Below are positions 12,897 through 24,065 of a DNA stretch of 64,000 bases, one piece after another. The DNA comes from Mesaphorura yosii (taxonomy: Eukaryota; Arthropoda; Collembola; Poduromorpha; Tullbergiidae): NCBI GenBank assembly GCA_009869945.1, contig WIXG01000008.1, positions 549,465 through 613,464 on the forward strand, in the 5' to 3' direction. Each line of letters starts with the position of its first letter. The stretch's first letter is position 1. A program made the position numbers and the translations under genes. The notes beneath the pieces were generated by a model that was not told the DNA's origin, did not search any database, and worked only from the letters and a program-made list of their open reading frames with translations.

Positions 12897-14171
12897 TTAC
12901 ATGCTTCTACTCTCGCCAGGAACACAAATGCAGAAATAGACGACGGTGAATCCAAAATAGATTGCTGGAAATACGAACCTAGAAATATAATCAATCCTTC
13001 GGGCCCGTTTTTCCGCAACAAAGTTAAACAGACCACTCTTCCCAAAACTACGGTGGACGTCTGAAATCTTTTTTTCAGATCGCAATGTGAAATCAACAAT
13101 GGCAAACTCCAGAAGAGCCAACGCTACCATAAGCATTCCAAATCCGTTGAAGACGTCAACTGCTCTTGTGTACGAGACGCTTGGAGTGCTCTTGATGACG
13201 CCTTGAAGATGAGTGGCCATTGTGAGCACAGTTGTTACGCCCAAGGCCATACGCGCATCTGTAGCAGTGACATCGAACCAAAACGACAGCCAGGAAATCA
13301 AAACGATCAAGCACGTTGGAATGTAGATTGTGACCAAGTAGAAAAGGATTTGTCGATCAAATTCAAGATAGGCGACGGCACATCGGAAACTGCCCATCGT
13401 TGTCAGTGCCTCACACGAGTTCTGCAGTGTGTAGTTGATAAGCTTAAAATTTGCCAATTGAATACGCCCATGATCAACGGCGGCACTCGAATCTTCTACC
13501 AGCTCGAATGGGTTCTCACGATTCCATGCCAGTACCAGTTCGGTTGCCGCAAGGGAATATGACCCAAAACGCACCGGGCAAATGTGTCGGTCAAACGGAT
13601 ACCATTGCAGCTTCATAGGGCAGCTGAGAACAAGCGTTGTTCGATGCCCGAAGACTACCGTGCCATTTGCATACAGCCGTACCAATATATTAGGTTGCAG
13701 AAGATTATGCATTTTCCCTCGCTTTTCATTGCTGACAAACACGTCAGGTGTCCAAATCAAGGCTGCGTCGGGTAGAGCAATGTAGACCTCATCGGGATCT
13801 TTCATGAATGCATTGTAGTAAGTTTCTCCGAGCAATTCCGACGTTAGCATGTGCTCGTAATTTAATCGAGGGTCAGTCCATTCTTGACGTAAGGATAAAT
13901 GCAGGCTGAGTTCCTGATTCGTGTCGTCGACAAAGTCAATGTCTCGAACGAGTGCTTGAAGATACACTAAGATGGGCACTTTCTTTTCGCTCACGTCATA
14001 TTCACCTCTGGTCGCAGTCACTGGGCGCCGATTTTTGGTATAGTTCGTGAAGAGTCGGGCGATGAACTCGTCAGGAACGTCCAAACCAGGAAATGTAGCT
14101 GTGTTTGTGATCGTGAGCCCAACCACCAAAAGACTCACTCGCAGGATGCTAACATTAATTCGGAGGGCCAT
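12897..14171 (-). CDS. intronless Cys-loop ligand-gated ion channel subunit
   Basis: A single uninterrupted 424-aa ORF. It has an N-terminal signal peptide (hydrophobic stretch around residues 8–25), an extracellular domain with the Cys-loop CPMKLQWYPFDRHIC (13 residues between the cysteines), and a second cysteine pair (CEALTTMGSFRC) typical of glutamate- and glycine-gated chloride channels. M1 follows (LVTIYIPTCLIVLISWLSFW), then M2 (ALGVTTVLTMATHL), M3, a very short cytoplasmic loop and M4 near the C-terminus. It belongs with the anion-channel branch of the pLGIC family. The M1–M2 linker reads TDAR, where anion channels normally read PAR. Absence of introns among intron-rich neighbours suggests origin by retroposition. 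The ligand cannot be read from sequence. About 0.2 kb of unremarkable sequence separates it from the retroelement fragment. Confidence 0.9.
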   Translation of the reverse strand: MALRINVSILRVSLLVVGLTITNTATFPGLDVPDEFIARLFTNYTKNRRPVTATRGEYDVSEKKVPILVYLQALVRDIDFVDDTNQELSLHLSLRQEWTDPRLNYEHMLTSELLGETYYNAFMKDPDEVYIALPDAALIWTPDVFVSNEKRGKMHNLLQPNILVRLYANGTVVFGHRTTLVLSCPMKLQWYPFDRHICPVRFGSYSLAATELVLAWNRENPFELVEDSSAAVDHGRIQLANFKLINYTLQNSCEALTTMGSFRCAVAYLEFDRQILFYLVTIYIPTCLIVLISWLSFWFDVTATDARMALGVTTVLTMATHLQGVIKSTPSVSYTRAVDVFNGFGMLMVALALLEFAIVDFTLRSEKKISDVHRSFGKSGLFNFVAEKRARRIDYISRFVFPAIYFGFTVVYFCICVPGESRSM

Positions 14172-14673
14172 TTTTCTGATTTTCCGTGTGCAATGGGTCT
14201 GTGCGATAAGCGAAATGAGATTGATTAGTTTGGAAGTTCACCTTAAGTATGGATATTTCTGTCAAGAAATAAACACCAATCGAATTATCGAAAGTATTTA
14301 TTTCTCGCAGCAATAACATGTAAACTAGCAAGTTAGTGGACATTCACGGCTTTCACTCAACTTAATCATGTTTACATTGGAAATTCATGTAATCCTAGCT
14401 CAACCCACAATTGTTGTGGATATAAGTACGACGCATTTGAATTCGGAAAATTTTCATTAGTTGATTACACAAATAATAGCAGTTTGTAGTTGAGCATTTA
14501 AGAGCAGCTGGAGAATTTGAAGAGGCATGAAGAAAATGAAACAGAAATGCCAGGAAATCAAAAAGGGAAAAGTTCCACATTGAATTCACGTTTTAATCAA
14601 TCCTACATTGTGCTTGACATTTATCTACTTGTTGACATTATAATTGGTTATATAAACATATTTATAGTCCTAA

Positions 14674-15934
14674 CTAATCTTCCTTCGTAACGCTCAGCAC
14701 TTGCGCTTCGGCTGGTTCTTGTTCAGGGGCAGGACAGTACTTAAATAGTTGTATGGTTAAAGTCGGAATTGGCTGGTCGTCCGGACTGTAATTACTGACG
14801 ATTCCACTAAATTGGTTGTGTACCACGAAGTGACGAATGATTTTCAAGTTGCCAGTTTTCCAAGGAAATTCTGCCTTCGTGCGCACTGCATGCAAGAAGC
14901 CGAACGACTTGATCATTATGTTAAAGAGTTACAGCGCATTTTGTTGCAGGACTCGAATCATTACACTTACGATGGACGTAGGCGCGTAGTTTCTGCACGG
15001 GAGTCTTTAGAAATGCCTTCTTCAGGGGTAGAAATTGCTTTCTCAAGAATGGCCGACTTTCCGAGTCGTAATCGAGCAGGGTACCATAGATTCGTTGTTC
15101 AGAGCTAAATCTTCTCGCGGGATTCGCGAATCCATTGACGTAGCACCTGATTAGGTACACGCGTAGTCATGATCAGCACATCGTCACATTGAGTTCTTCA
15201 GGTCTTCTGCGTTGTCAATTTTACCTAGCCCAGGAGTTGGTTTCTTCTCTGAAAACGGCGTAGTATCCTCCATGTACCACTTCAAACTTCGGCTCGCGGC
15301 CTTGTCTTGCCTTTGACATTAAGTAGTGTCCGTAGAATTGATTCATGCTTGCTTCCATTTTCATCAAACGCCACGAAGCAGCGTGATCAAATATCTGCGA
15401 ACAAAACATCTGCATTATAAAATGTCGACACGAATTGATTACCAGAAATTGCCTTGTAACCCACCAAAATTCTGTCTGGTGTTTCAACTTTTGATACTGA
15501 CGCAAGAATCCCCTGCTTTGTTTGAGATTTACTGAACTGATACCTCTTCGGACGCTCGAACGGCCCAGCAAACGTTACGTTGCCCTCGTCGTCGTAATAT
15601 ACTCGGACTGAATCTAGATAGCCTGCGATGTCATTGAGGAGTAAGCAAATCACTCAATCCTGTGTTAAAGCCGTCAATTACGCTTGACGTGACCTGTATC
15701 CGCCGATCTTTCGAACCCAAATATGGAAACAAAATAGTCCAACATTGGGGTTGGACAGCGATGTTGAGTGAAAGTCCATCTTTGTGCTGTGCTATATTCT
15801 GCCTCCGCAGAAGAATCGTTGACTCGACTTGAATTCGCTTCGGTTTCTTCTTCCCCGGCTCCACTTTCTACGTTCACAGTTCTCTCACAGCCCATTTTAT
15901 GACCTTTAACTGGCGGCGGTTGAGGAAATTCCAT
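14674..15934 (-). CDS. Tudor-domain protein (paralogue B)
   Basis: Five exons on the minus strand (15934–15694, 15622–15465, 15394–15225, 15146–14971, 14885–14674) give 318 aa with intact frame. The domain sequence runs SVSKVETPDRIL, IFDHAASWRLMKMEASMNQF, GHYLM, GGYYAVFREETNSWAR, then GTLLDYDSESRPF, where LLDYD is the Tudor barrel core. It aligns along its whole length with paralogue A just upstream, including every intron position and phase. The start is uncertain: an ATG at 15934 is used here, but the open frame extends upstream to a 3' splice-like site (TTTAG) near 16059, so a further 5' exon or trans-splicing is possible. The role in germline RNA silencing is inferred from the family only. 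Confidence 0.7.
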
Positions 15935-16247
15935 AAATAGTGAACGCTTTCGATGATGATGAGTTTCACAAAACGATGGCAGACAGAATGAATGTGAAGT
16001 GAAAGACAAAGACTTCGATGACAGTTCCAATACAATTTCTTGCACGCCCTCAACGTCCTAAAGATTATTTGTTAGTAGACAAATTACCAGTTGCTAAGAG
16101 CTTTTCGCTTCTGTGGTTAAGTTCCTTTTGGTGATTTTGATTAGCGCCGCAATAAGCCTCCAATTTTGGTCCTGTAATTTCGAATTGCCAATGATTGGGA
16201 ATGGCCGTTGTTGTTCAACGAATTGTGGAGGTTCAACGAACGTAAAA

Positions 16248-16253
16248 TTTATT
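16248..16253 (-). promoter_or_regulatory. polyadenylation signal of Tudor gene A
   Basis: TTTATT on the plus strand, i.e. AATAAA on the minus strand, about 105 bases after the stop codon of paralogue A. It leaves under 200 bases before the open region of paralogue B. Confidence 0.5.
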
Positions 16254-16358
16254 CAAGTTGATCAAAAGTTAGAAAATTTTTACTATTAAAATAGAATGCC
16301 ATTAATAAATACGTAATTTCTAACTCGAAATTAATTAGCACAGTAAATAACTCGATTT

Positions 16359-18407
16359 TTAGTCGTCGTAAATTGCATCTTCGAGCTCCAGGTGCGCTGT
16401 TGGGAGAGGTTCTGTTTCAGGATTATAGTCCTTAATATAAGCATGGAATTGCTTTCCTTCTACTATTGCCCGAAATTCCCCAATGTCGGTTATGTTCATT
16501 GGGAATGAAGATTTTGTGCCCCCTGAATGAAGTACCAAAGGCAAAAGCATTTAGTGACTTACCAAGTTCTCAAGCTTCGCGCAGATCATAAGAGAAATGC
16601 TTACAACTTATTTGAGCGTCTATCTTTTGAATGGCGACATGTAGAAAGAATCTCTTCAGTGGCAATATTTGCTTCCGCTGAAATGATTCAATCTTTATGG
16701 TGTAGTCGATTAAAATAGCCTTGACTTCTTGTTCAGGATCGTTTACGTCATCTTCACCTTTAAATTCTGGTCTAGGCGGTTCGACCGATGTCACGTAACC
16801 TCTTGAAAAAGTAAAGACGACGAAGGAATAATTTATAGTTGCAATTAATGAAACTTAGCCCTAATTTCCTATTTTGGAAAACTGAGAATACCTTGCCCAA
16901 ATGTTCTTTCCTTCAATGTAGACGCCGTAGTATCCTCCCTTCACAATATCAACTACCAGTTCTCGATTTTCTGCTCTCTTTTGCATCAAGTATATTCCGT
17001 AAAATTTGTTCATGTCAGTTTCAAGGGCCGTAAGTCTCCATGATCCAGCGTGGTCAAATATCTGCAGTTAATCGACGAATTGAACATTGAAAAAGGTGCA
17101 ACTGCGGTTTGTTTACTATGCATTGTGTACTCGGATAGCATGCAGGCGTACTTACGATGAACTCTTCGAAACTTTCCACTGTTGCAACTGTAACAGTGAC
17201 CCCATAAGCCAATTGATCATCTCCAAATACACAGGAAGGCGGTCGCTCATGTGGTAATGCAAAGTCCTCGTCGTCGTCGTACACGCGTAGTGGTCCCAAA
17301 GACAGATCGGGAACCGGACGATGACGCCCTTCTGAGTCCTTTGATTCTCTAGTATCAATACCTAGTCCAAGCAATGTGATACGTGCAAGTGTCAGAAGTC
17401 ATTCCATTCCATTGTTTTCGTGACTATTAAATATTACTACCGTCTGATCCTGGTGGAGGGGATGGTGATCTTACGAAAGCACGCCCAAAAATTGATTCGT
17501 AATAACCCAGTGTTGGCACCACGTCCTCTCTGGGTCTGGTTTTTGCTACCAAGTCCTCAGCAGCCAATTCCTGAACCATTTTCTTAAACTCTTCAGCAAT
17601 GCTTATCTTTTTATTCGTACTTTTCACAAATGGCTTCTCTTTGGGTTTCTTCAACTGATCAACAAGCAAAAGCAGTTCTGTGAGGGTGGGCATTCTAAAC
17701 TCCGGGGTTTCATTTGTAAGCAATAATGGAGCATTGTGTTTGACTCCGGTGACTGAGCTTGCTCTTTTCCCCTCCTCCTCCTTACGCATAAGCGCTGATG
17801 CTGGTGCCATACTTTGTGTGTCACGAGTGTCACCATAAGTTTCTCGAGGAAGTTGATGCCCATTACTTGATCTCGTTGGAGTGTCATTACTTGGGCGAGC
17901 GGCTAAGAGCTTACGTTCTGGAGATGGCATGCATAAATTGACAACATTTTTGCCTTGACTGACTTCCCAATCTGGTTGGTGACTGGTGCTCTGAGAATCA
18001 ACTCGAGGACGCGGTGGAGGATCAGGGACTTTAACCACTTCAGTTGGTTTAGTATTCTGCTTAGCATCGTCTTCAGCATTTGAAACCTCTCCATTCTTGT
18101 TTGCGGTTTTGCTCACTTTCTTATAAGTAGTCTTGGCTTTCCATTTAGGATCATTGAAGCGAGTGCGAAGACCCTTCGATCTACCCACGGCGTAAAGATT
18201 AGAAACGAAGAAACTCCTCAGGTTCATATTAACAGGACCACTGACGATGGGAACACCACCCTCCATTCTAATGGTTTCCTCAGCCTTCATCCCATTCTTG
18301 TTAAGATGCTCTTCACAGTTGCAGCTTGTAGCAGGCTTTGGTGCACAAAATTGAGCTTCTTTGATTTTGACGATGCAGGCCTCTGGTTTCTGATTATATT
18401 CGGCCAT
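16359..18407 (-). CDS. Tudor-domain protein (paralogue A) with long disordered N-terminus
   Basis: Five exons (18407–17441, 17361–17156, 17061–16892, 16801–16605, 16522–16359) sum to 567 aa in frame. The first exon encodes about 322 residues that look disordered, rich in Lys, Ser, Pro and Thr, with a CNCEEHLNKNG stretch near the start and basic patches. The rest is an extended Tudor domain: VATVESFEEFI, IFDHAGSWRLTALETDMNKF, GGYYGVYIEGKNIWAR, KAILIDYTIKIESFQRK, QILPL, ending in YDD. The barrel has LIDY but lacks the usual G-N. The tandem partner is paralogue B, 0.4 kb downstream, and paralogue C lies 7 kb away on the other strand. Tudor proteins scaffold piRNA-pathway complexes in germ cells; that function is inferred. 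Confidence 0.75.
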
Positions 18408-19306
18408 GTTGAAAGTTTGATTGATAAGCCACGGGACGGGACGAAGTTGGAGCCTTATGTAATATTTTCACTTTTGCGCTAAATTTTAGTTACTCCTACA
18501 ATTTGAGGATGACTGATTAATACGCTTGGACAAGCTTTAAAGCGCCAAAATCGTCAGAATAATTAAAAGTTCACTGTTGAATTACGAAATCCGCAACCAA
18601 AACCAACGAATTTCAGACGTACAGGATTCGAAGCGAGATTATTTTAGCCCGCTCTTGCCTTGATTTTCTGTCTCAGTGCACCTCATCAGCTTTCATAAAG
18701 GTTGGCCTAATCAATTAAATTTCGGAGAATCAGTTTTCACTCGTGATTGTTGAGCTTGCCAGTGGTGTATGCTGCAAATCAGCCTGATGGAATTAAGTGC
18801 ATTGTAAATTGCGTCAATTATGACTATAGAACCATTCGTCATAGACTCCTCGTGGAACTTGCCGTTTTGGAATGTTATTTTTCTGAACTGCAAATGATGC
18901 GACAAATTTTAACGATTCCAATGCTCGTAATGATTCATAGGCAATGATTCTTGAGAAAAGTAGTGACTTAAAGCTGCATCATGCCGTAAAATTATTTATG
19001 GTATGTCATTAACAAAATTGAACTGTGTTAGTAAATTCTTTATCGTACCAGACGAGCGAACCAGGAGCTCATTCTCAGGAGTTAAACCTTTTATGCAGTT
19101 TCCTTTGAACACCCGATTTATTTTCAACATGGAACTCTGAATTCTCATATTTTTATGGTGCACGAGCGCAGTTGTTGACTCAATTAGTGCTTTGAGTCAC
19201 ACCCGATGACGACCCGACAAAGATTAATGCAGTGCAAGGTGATCTCTTGAGCTCAATTCATCGTAGTTTTGTTTTGTATGCACAATAAGTAATCAAATTT
19301 CCGCTT
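18408..19306. other. intergenic region between divergent genes
   Basis: AT-rich, with no coding frame I can support. It separates the minus-strand Tudor gene A from the plus-strand secreted-protein gene and so should hold the promoter of the former. Confidence 0.4.
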
Positions 19307-19313
19307 TATAAAA
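19307..19313 (+). promoter_or_regulatory. TATA box candidate for the secreted-protein gene
   Basis: TATAAAA inside the near-palindrome CCGCTTTATAAAAGCGG (19301–19317). It lies about 330 bases upstream of the ATG, and the ATG itself follows directly after a TTTTTAG 3' splice site. A 5' UTR exon and intron between the two would fit. Context only; no start site is visible. Confidence 0.35.
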
Positions 19314-19643
19314 GCGGTGTAAAATCGTCTGCCAAAACATTAAACACGCTGTAAAGCCACAAGTCAAATGAAAAGTCAATCTCCTTTTGTGATTACTTTA
19401 GTGATCTTACCGTCTTCGCTCTCCAATCCGTCCACACCTCAGCGATTGCCATAAGCTCCTGCCACACCCGCAGCACAAGTCGGTAGCCATTTTTTGTTTT
19501 TCATCATCTGCCATCCAGATCTACTTCGTGCTGCATGAATTCACTTGTGTAGAAGATAATTAATTCAGTAATCCAGCTCTATTTGACAAGCGACCTTAAT
19601 TGACACTCATCATTATTCGTTCATTCCAATTTCTGGTTTTTAG

Positions 19644-20092
19644 ATGAAGCTCGACGTATTTTTGGTTCTTGTCGTCTCAGCATTGTCTACCGTTGCTGAC
19701 AATCCAGATGGGTCTCGTTGCCCAAATGTCTCATGCTCTCCACCATTGCCAGGAGCGAGCTGCCGTGCAAGTTACGAACGCGAGGACGGATGCTGCCCAG
19801 TCTGGTATTGCACCTTGAATGGCGCAACTTCCACCATTTATGGTTCGAGACCGTTTTGCTTCTTTTGATAAACTATTATGCTAACCTTTCATCTCGCGTT
19901 AACATAATCATTGCAGGAAAAAGCGTTGTTGGTCAAAGCAGTCGCGGATCTAGTTTCAGTTCTTCTTGGTCCAGCTCATCCGGAGGTGGTGGAGGTGGGG
20001 TCACTAGCTTTCATCAATCGTCATCTAGCATCGGTGGATTTCCACAAATTAAACTACCAAATATTTTCGGATCACTTTTTGGCGGACGATAA
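19644..20092 (+). CDS. small secreted Cys-rich (VWC-like) protein with Ser/Gly tail
   Basis: Two exons (19644–19842, 19917–20092) encode 124 aa. Residues 1–18 form a signal peptide (MKLDVFLVLVVSALSTVA). The mature part has eight-residue-spaced cysteines ending in CCPVWYC, reminiscent of a single von Willebrand factor C module. The second exon adds a Ser/Gly-rich tail with a run of six Gly, and ends SLFGGR. The 5' splice site (G|GTTCGA) is weak, but the second frame fits exactly in phase. The ATG follows directly on a 3' splice-like site. The function is not known; single-VWC secreted proteins occur in arthropod immunity and cuticle contexts, which is only a family hint. AATAAA at 20215–20220. 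Confidence 0.65.
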
Positions 20093-20214
20093 AATGGAAT
20101 GATGATTTCACTGGATTTAATCATATCTGGTTTGGTTACACATGCAGTATTAGTATATATTTTTACCAGTATAATGAATGTAATTCAATCTTAACTTCGG
20201 ATGCCGCGTTTTAG

Positions 20215-20220
20215 AATAAA
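20215..20220 (+). promoter_or_regulatory. polyadenylation signal of the secreted-protein gene
   Basis: AATAAA 122 bases after the stop codon. The following 0.85 kb (20221–21079) holds nothing else that I can support. Confidence 0.6.
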
Positions 20221-21079
20221 ATACGTATAGCCTTAAGCGCATTTGAAATACAAAAAAATAAAATTCCATTGGTGTCGTAATTTGCTCCCTGCATTTTAAG
20301 GCATGCACAAATGGTAAATTCGTGTGAACATGAAAATATTTTAGCTAACAGCAATTATTCAGAGGTGCATCTAAAGTAAGACTAGCTCGTTAATCAGCCG
20401 TGAGCCCGCTTCACAGCAGGAAATATTCGCGTGAGGAACTCCAGTGAATCATAAAGACTTGCTTGTAAACAGCTGCACACTATTCACTTGGCAGGTTACG
20501 TTTTAAAGTTTAATGTGCCTCCAAAAAAGACCTTGACATAATGACTGCTGTCGCGGTTCGAAATTTACGCTTCCAAAAGTCCTAGTCAGCAATGCATGAC
20601 TACAGAACACGAATACGAATGGAGCAGCAAATAGGGTGAATTATAGATAGACAAATTATAGAAGTTGACATTTCACAGTCGAAGTAGAGCAGAATGAATG
20701 GTGATTGGCGAAGAAGCGTCGAGCGACAGGAATACACGGAATATGAAATTAACGACGTGTTTGATGATGGCGAATAGCGATTTGGCAATGACATTTCCAG
20801 TGAATGCAGTCGTATTCAACTGACAAGTTCGGAGAGAAGCGATAAGAACCAACGCGATTAGTAAAAGCGTTGCTCTCAGGCAGAATTATCTAGAGGCAGA
20901 GCCTCGTTGAGAATCGCAACATCTACTATTTTCGTTCCGACACAATTAAACTCTTCCCAATTAGAATTCGTAAAAAAAAACAAGTTCACCGGCTACACGG
21001 GATTCGCGACGTTCTTCGAGTTTCCTCAACTCGACAATACTTGTACACAGTTAATAATTTCCACATTAACAACATGCAC

Positions 21080-22240
21080 TGGTGGTGTTCATGCCCGTGT
21101 TACTGGGATCAACGTAGAAATCGGCTTGAGTTCACAAAATCTGTCTGGTCGCTAGCAGGGTGGGACATGGCGCTAACGACACTGACTGTAGTTTGCATCT
21201 GGTTACTTATGCATTGCATTAAAAGCATAGCTGCTTTGTCAGCTGCTCCCCATGACGGTGAGGTGCCAGGAAATTTTCATTTGCATTGATTAACCATGGT
21301 GGGCCTCACAGGTCAATTCACGATACTTTTCCAGCATGACGACTTAATAGCACAGTTCATTGAAGTGTTCAGGTTTCTGGACATCATCGAGAAAGTCGAG
21401 TCTGAATCAGGTGAGATACTTCACATTGATTAATTTAATCATCACTTTAGCTGCCGGCTCTACACCGCGGGCAATAAAACTAACCAACCTTCTATCTTGA
21501 GTGCTTATAGGCGTAGGCTGCGAATTGCTGGCATTCCCAATACCTTACAAAAAATATCGTCGGGTTGCTATCGGGCGCATCGATCATTTTCCTTTTCCCC
21601 ACCTGTATTTGCGATTGCAACTGCGTTCTCCTTTGATTTCCACATTTTAGAGCCGATCATTTCTAACAGATCAGAACACTGGACCGAAGTACTATGCATG
21701 GGGGCCGTTGAATGTTGGATCTTCATTTTTATGGTGGGTGGCATTTTCCCGTATCTCGCAAATACCTATGTGCTACAGCATGGTTGGAATTTTGCAACAA
21801 ATGAGGTAGGACGTGTAAATCTAATAGCGTGGCTATCAATAAATTGTAACCGTCCAACCTGTCTTTTTAAGGTCCAGCGCGGATATCATTAAATATGATA
21901 CCCGTTCGTTCCGGACGTCACTTGAAAACGTTCAAACTCTTGTGGCCTTACACAAATGGATACATCTGTTCATACTTCACTTTAATCATTTCATTTGTCT
22001 CGGGTCAGGTCCGGTACATGCTGCCGTCTGTGACTTCTATTTTCACACTCCTCATTCTGTTTGATGTCGGCCGAGCTACACAATTCTTTTGAGTGTGGTA
22101 CTCATCACACTGTTCTTTAACGTAGTCGCAATGGGTACTACAATCTCTCAAATCCCGGTTCATTCAGAGCAAATTTTACAATCAATTAAACATTCTGACA
22201 TGCCGCTTTACTGGAGAAAGGTGTTTCGATCTTGGTGCTT
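21080..22240 (+). CDS. candidate multi-exon membrane protein, possibly chemoreceptor-like
   Basis: Hydrophobic blocks are linked by plausible splice sites: MHWWCSCPCYWD… with the membrane segment LTTLTVVCIWLLMHCI (to about 21261), an exon from about 21311 (QFTILFQHDDLIAQF), one from about 21512, one from about 21652 (KYYAWGPLNVGSSFLWW), one from about 21873 (KYDTRSFRTSLENVQTL, ALHKWIHLFILHFNHFI) and one near 22090 (VVLITLFFNVVAMG). The spacing of membrane segments and the LHKWIHLFILHFN stretch recall insect gustatory-receptor-like seven-pass proteins, but I cannot complete an unbroken frame and the family's C-terminal TYxxxxxQF motif is not seen. It may be a real gene with boundaries I have missed, or a decayed one. 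Confidence 0.3.
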
Positions 22241-22597
22241 TTCACAATGTCAGCTCAATAACTGTTTCGCTGATACTCTACCAATTTGTGAAATACTCGA
22301 ATCACTTTCATAGTATTCTATAGGACCGCATGATTCTGTTCATACGTTCTTCATTAAGTATTGAGTGTGCATAATTATAAAAAAAATCATTTTTCGACAT
22401 GGTTTGACATATTCTGTCGGTGAAAGTCTTGTTGATAAATGGGTTTACTACGAGAACGACAACATTAAGCATGAGGGTGGAACGAGCAAAATATTCAGCA
22501 TGGAAGTTAAGCAAGTTATTGACGACCTGTGGGCAATTTGTGTCGCCAACCACGCCAAATTCATTTAAATTAAATATGTCGTCTATGATAATTTGAC

Positions 22598-22846
22598 TTA
22601 TCGCATTCTGAGAAATACGATAACATGTTCTGTGAAATGTTTCAACATTACAAGTATTGTTGACGGTTCCATCCTACAAATTCCTGCATAGGCATAAAAT
22701 ATCGGTGGATTGGACCGAAGTCTTGCCTGGTAGTACCTGATCTGCGTTCTTGATGATAGACCAGCCGCAGCTTGAGCCCAACTCTTCAGAAAATGCTTCA
22801 TATTTATCTCAAGTCGTGCTTGGTTCTTGTTTGTCATGATGTACAC
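22598..22846 (-). CDS. possible terminal exon of an unidentified membrane protein
   Basis: An open frame on the minus strand with no ATG at its start, ending in FYAYAGICRMEPSTILVMLK and a hydrophobic HVIVFL segment before the stop. The layout resembles the last helix of chemoreceptor-like proteins, but no upstream exons could be joined. It may be chance. Confidence 0.18.
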   Translation of the reverse strand: MYIMTNKNQARLEINMKHFLKSWAQAAAGLSSRTQIRYYQARLRSNPPIFYAYAGICRMEPSTILVMLKHFTEHVIVFLRMR

Positions 22847-22849
22847 GAG

Positions 22850-23988
22850 AGTTGAGACACAATTGATGATGAATATGTGATGAATATGTATGTGGAATCA
22901 CAATCGTTGTTTGAATCTTCTCGATGAAAAAAGGATAATAAAGAAGCCTCTCAATTCTACGTCAAGTGCTACGGTGTCCAGTGGAGTACAACAGTAAAGT
23001 GAAGATTACAGTAAATCCGAATGTCACAAAATTATGACACAAAATTATGGCCAATCGCGAATGGCACAATAATTTTCATAAGTGCTTGATGAACCGCTTC
23101 GGTGATAAGCAAACGGATCTGACAAGACGATGACAAAGGGTATCATTCTAACCAGAACCAATTTCGCAACTTGTCAATCAAGCGCAAGGGAATAGGAAAG
23201 TTGATCAATAATGAATTTGGTAAATTTCATCGTATTCCCAGGAGCGACTTGACATCTTTATAAATTCTCTGATGGTGGGCAAATTGTCAAAAATAAAATA
23301 AAATGAATATTGACGTAGAAAGCTATGTTTGATTAAAGAAAGCAAAAGGTAATTTCTCCATGTAAGGCCCAAACGGAGACCAGTCTTGTGATTTTGGTCA
23401 TGTGAAAGGGCCACTTTGCCATATGCAAAGTGCAAGTGCAACAGCAACGGCAACTGCACCTCAATAATGGAAAAGGAAGTAAACAGGCGTCACGAGATCA
23501 GTTTCTCACAACTGCATTGGTAGACCGGCAGGCTGTCTGGTCACGAGTGAATCATGAGATGATGAAATTCATTCCAAGCAGACAACATAGCAGACGTAGT
23601 TATACTAGGTTAGGAATGAGTGAAACTTAGCACGAGGATTGCATTATACACGGTAGCGGAGTGAACGCGAACTTCGTACTCGAGCTAGTCGAGTCTGTTC
23701 AAGCATGTGTAAGACTTGCTACGAGTAATTCAACTACGAAATTGGTCACTGGTGCTACGCTGAATCTAAAAGCAGTCAAACAGCAAAACTCTTCTTTCAT
23801 TCGAGTGACATTGAGATAAAATCGTAGACACAGACAGTTTAGCTTAATATGTGCAAACAGTTAGACGTCAGAGTAAGAAACAGTGCTTTGAAAGTTTGTG
23901 ATCTTTGTGATTTAGTTACATAATCTTCAAGTTTTAAAGTTGAGTTGTATCAAGATGGTTTCTCGCCTGTATTAGATTGTTGACACTT
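22850..23988. other. intergenic region
   Basis: No coding frame, RNA gene or repeat that I can support. The 3' end carries the presumed promoter of the alternative oxidase gene. Confidence 0.4.
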
Positions 23989-23995
23989 TATAAAA
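23989..23995 (+). promoter_or_regulatory. TATA box candidate for the alternative oxidase gene
   Basis: TATAAAA located 71 bases upstream of the AOX ATG. Position and sequence fit a core promoter; there is no further proof. Confidence 0.4.
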
Positions 23996-24065
23996 TCCTA
24001 CATTGTTCTGAAAATACAAAAGCTTACTGACGTTCGAGTCGACGCCTTGTGCTAAGGTTAAGACA

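Noticed and set aside
15326-15535. Plus-strand open frame across Tudor gene B.
   Set aside because: Antisense shadow of exons with clear Tudor similarity and conserved introns.
20548-20575. GGTTCGAAA-like B-box patterns (also near 31035 and 48963) suggesting tRNA genes.
   Set aside because: No matching A-box or cloverleaf could be formed around them.
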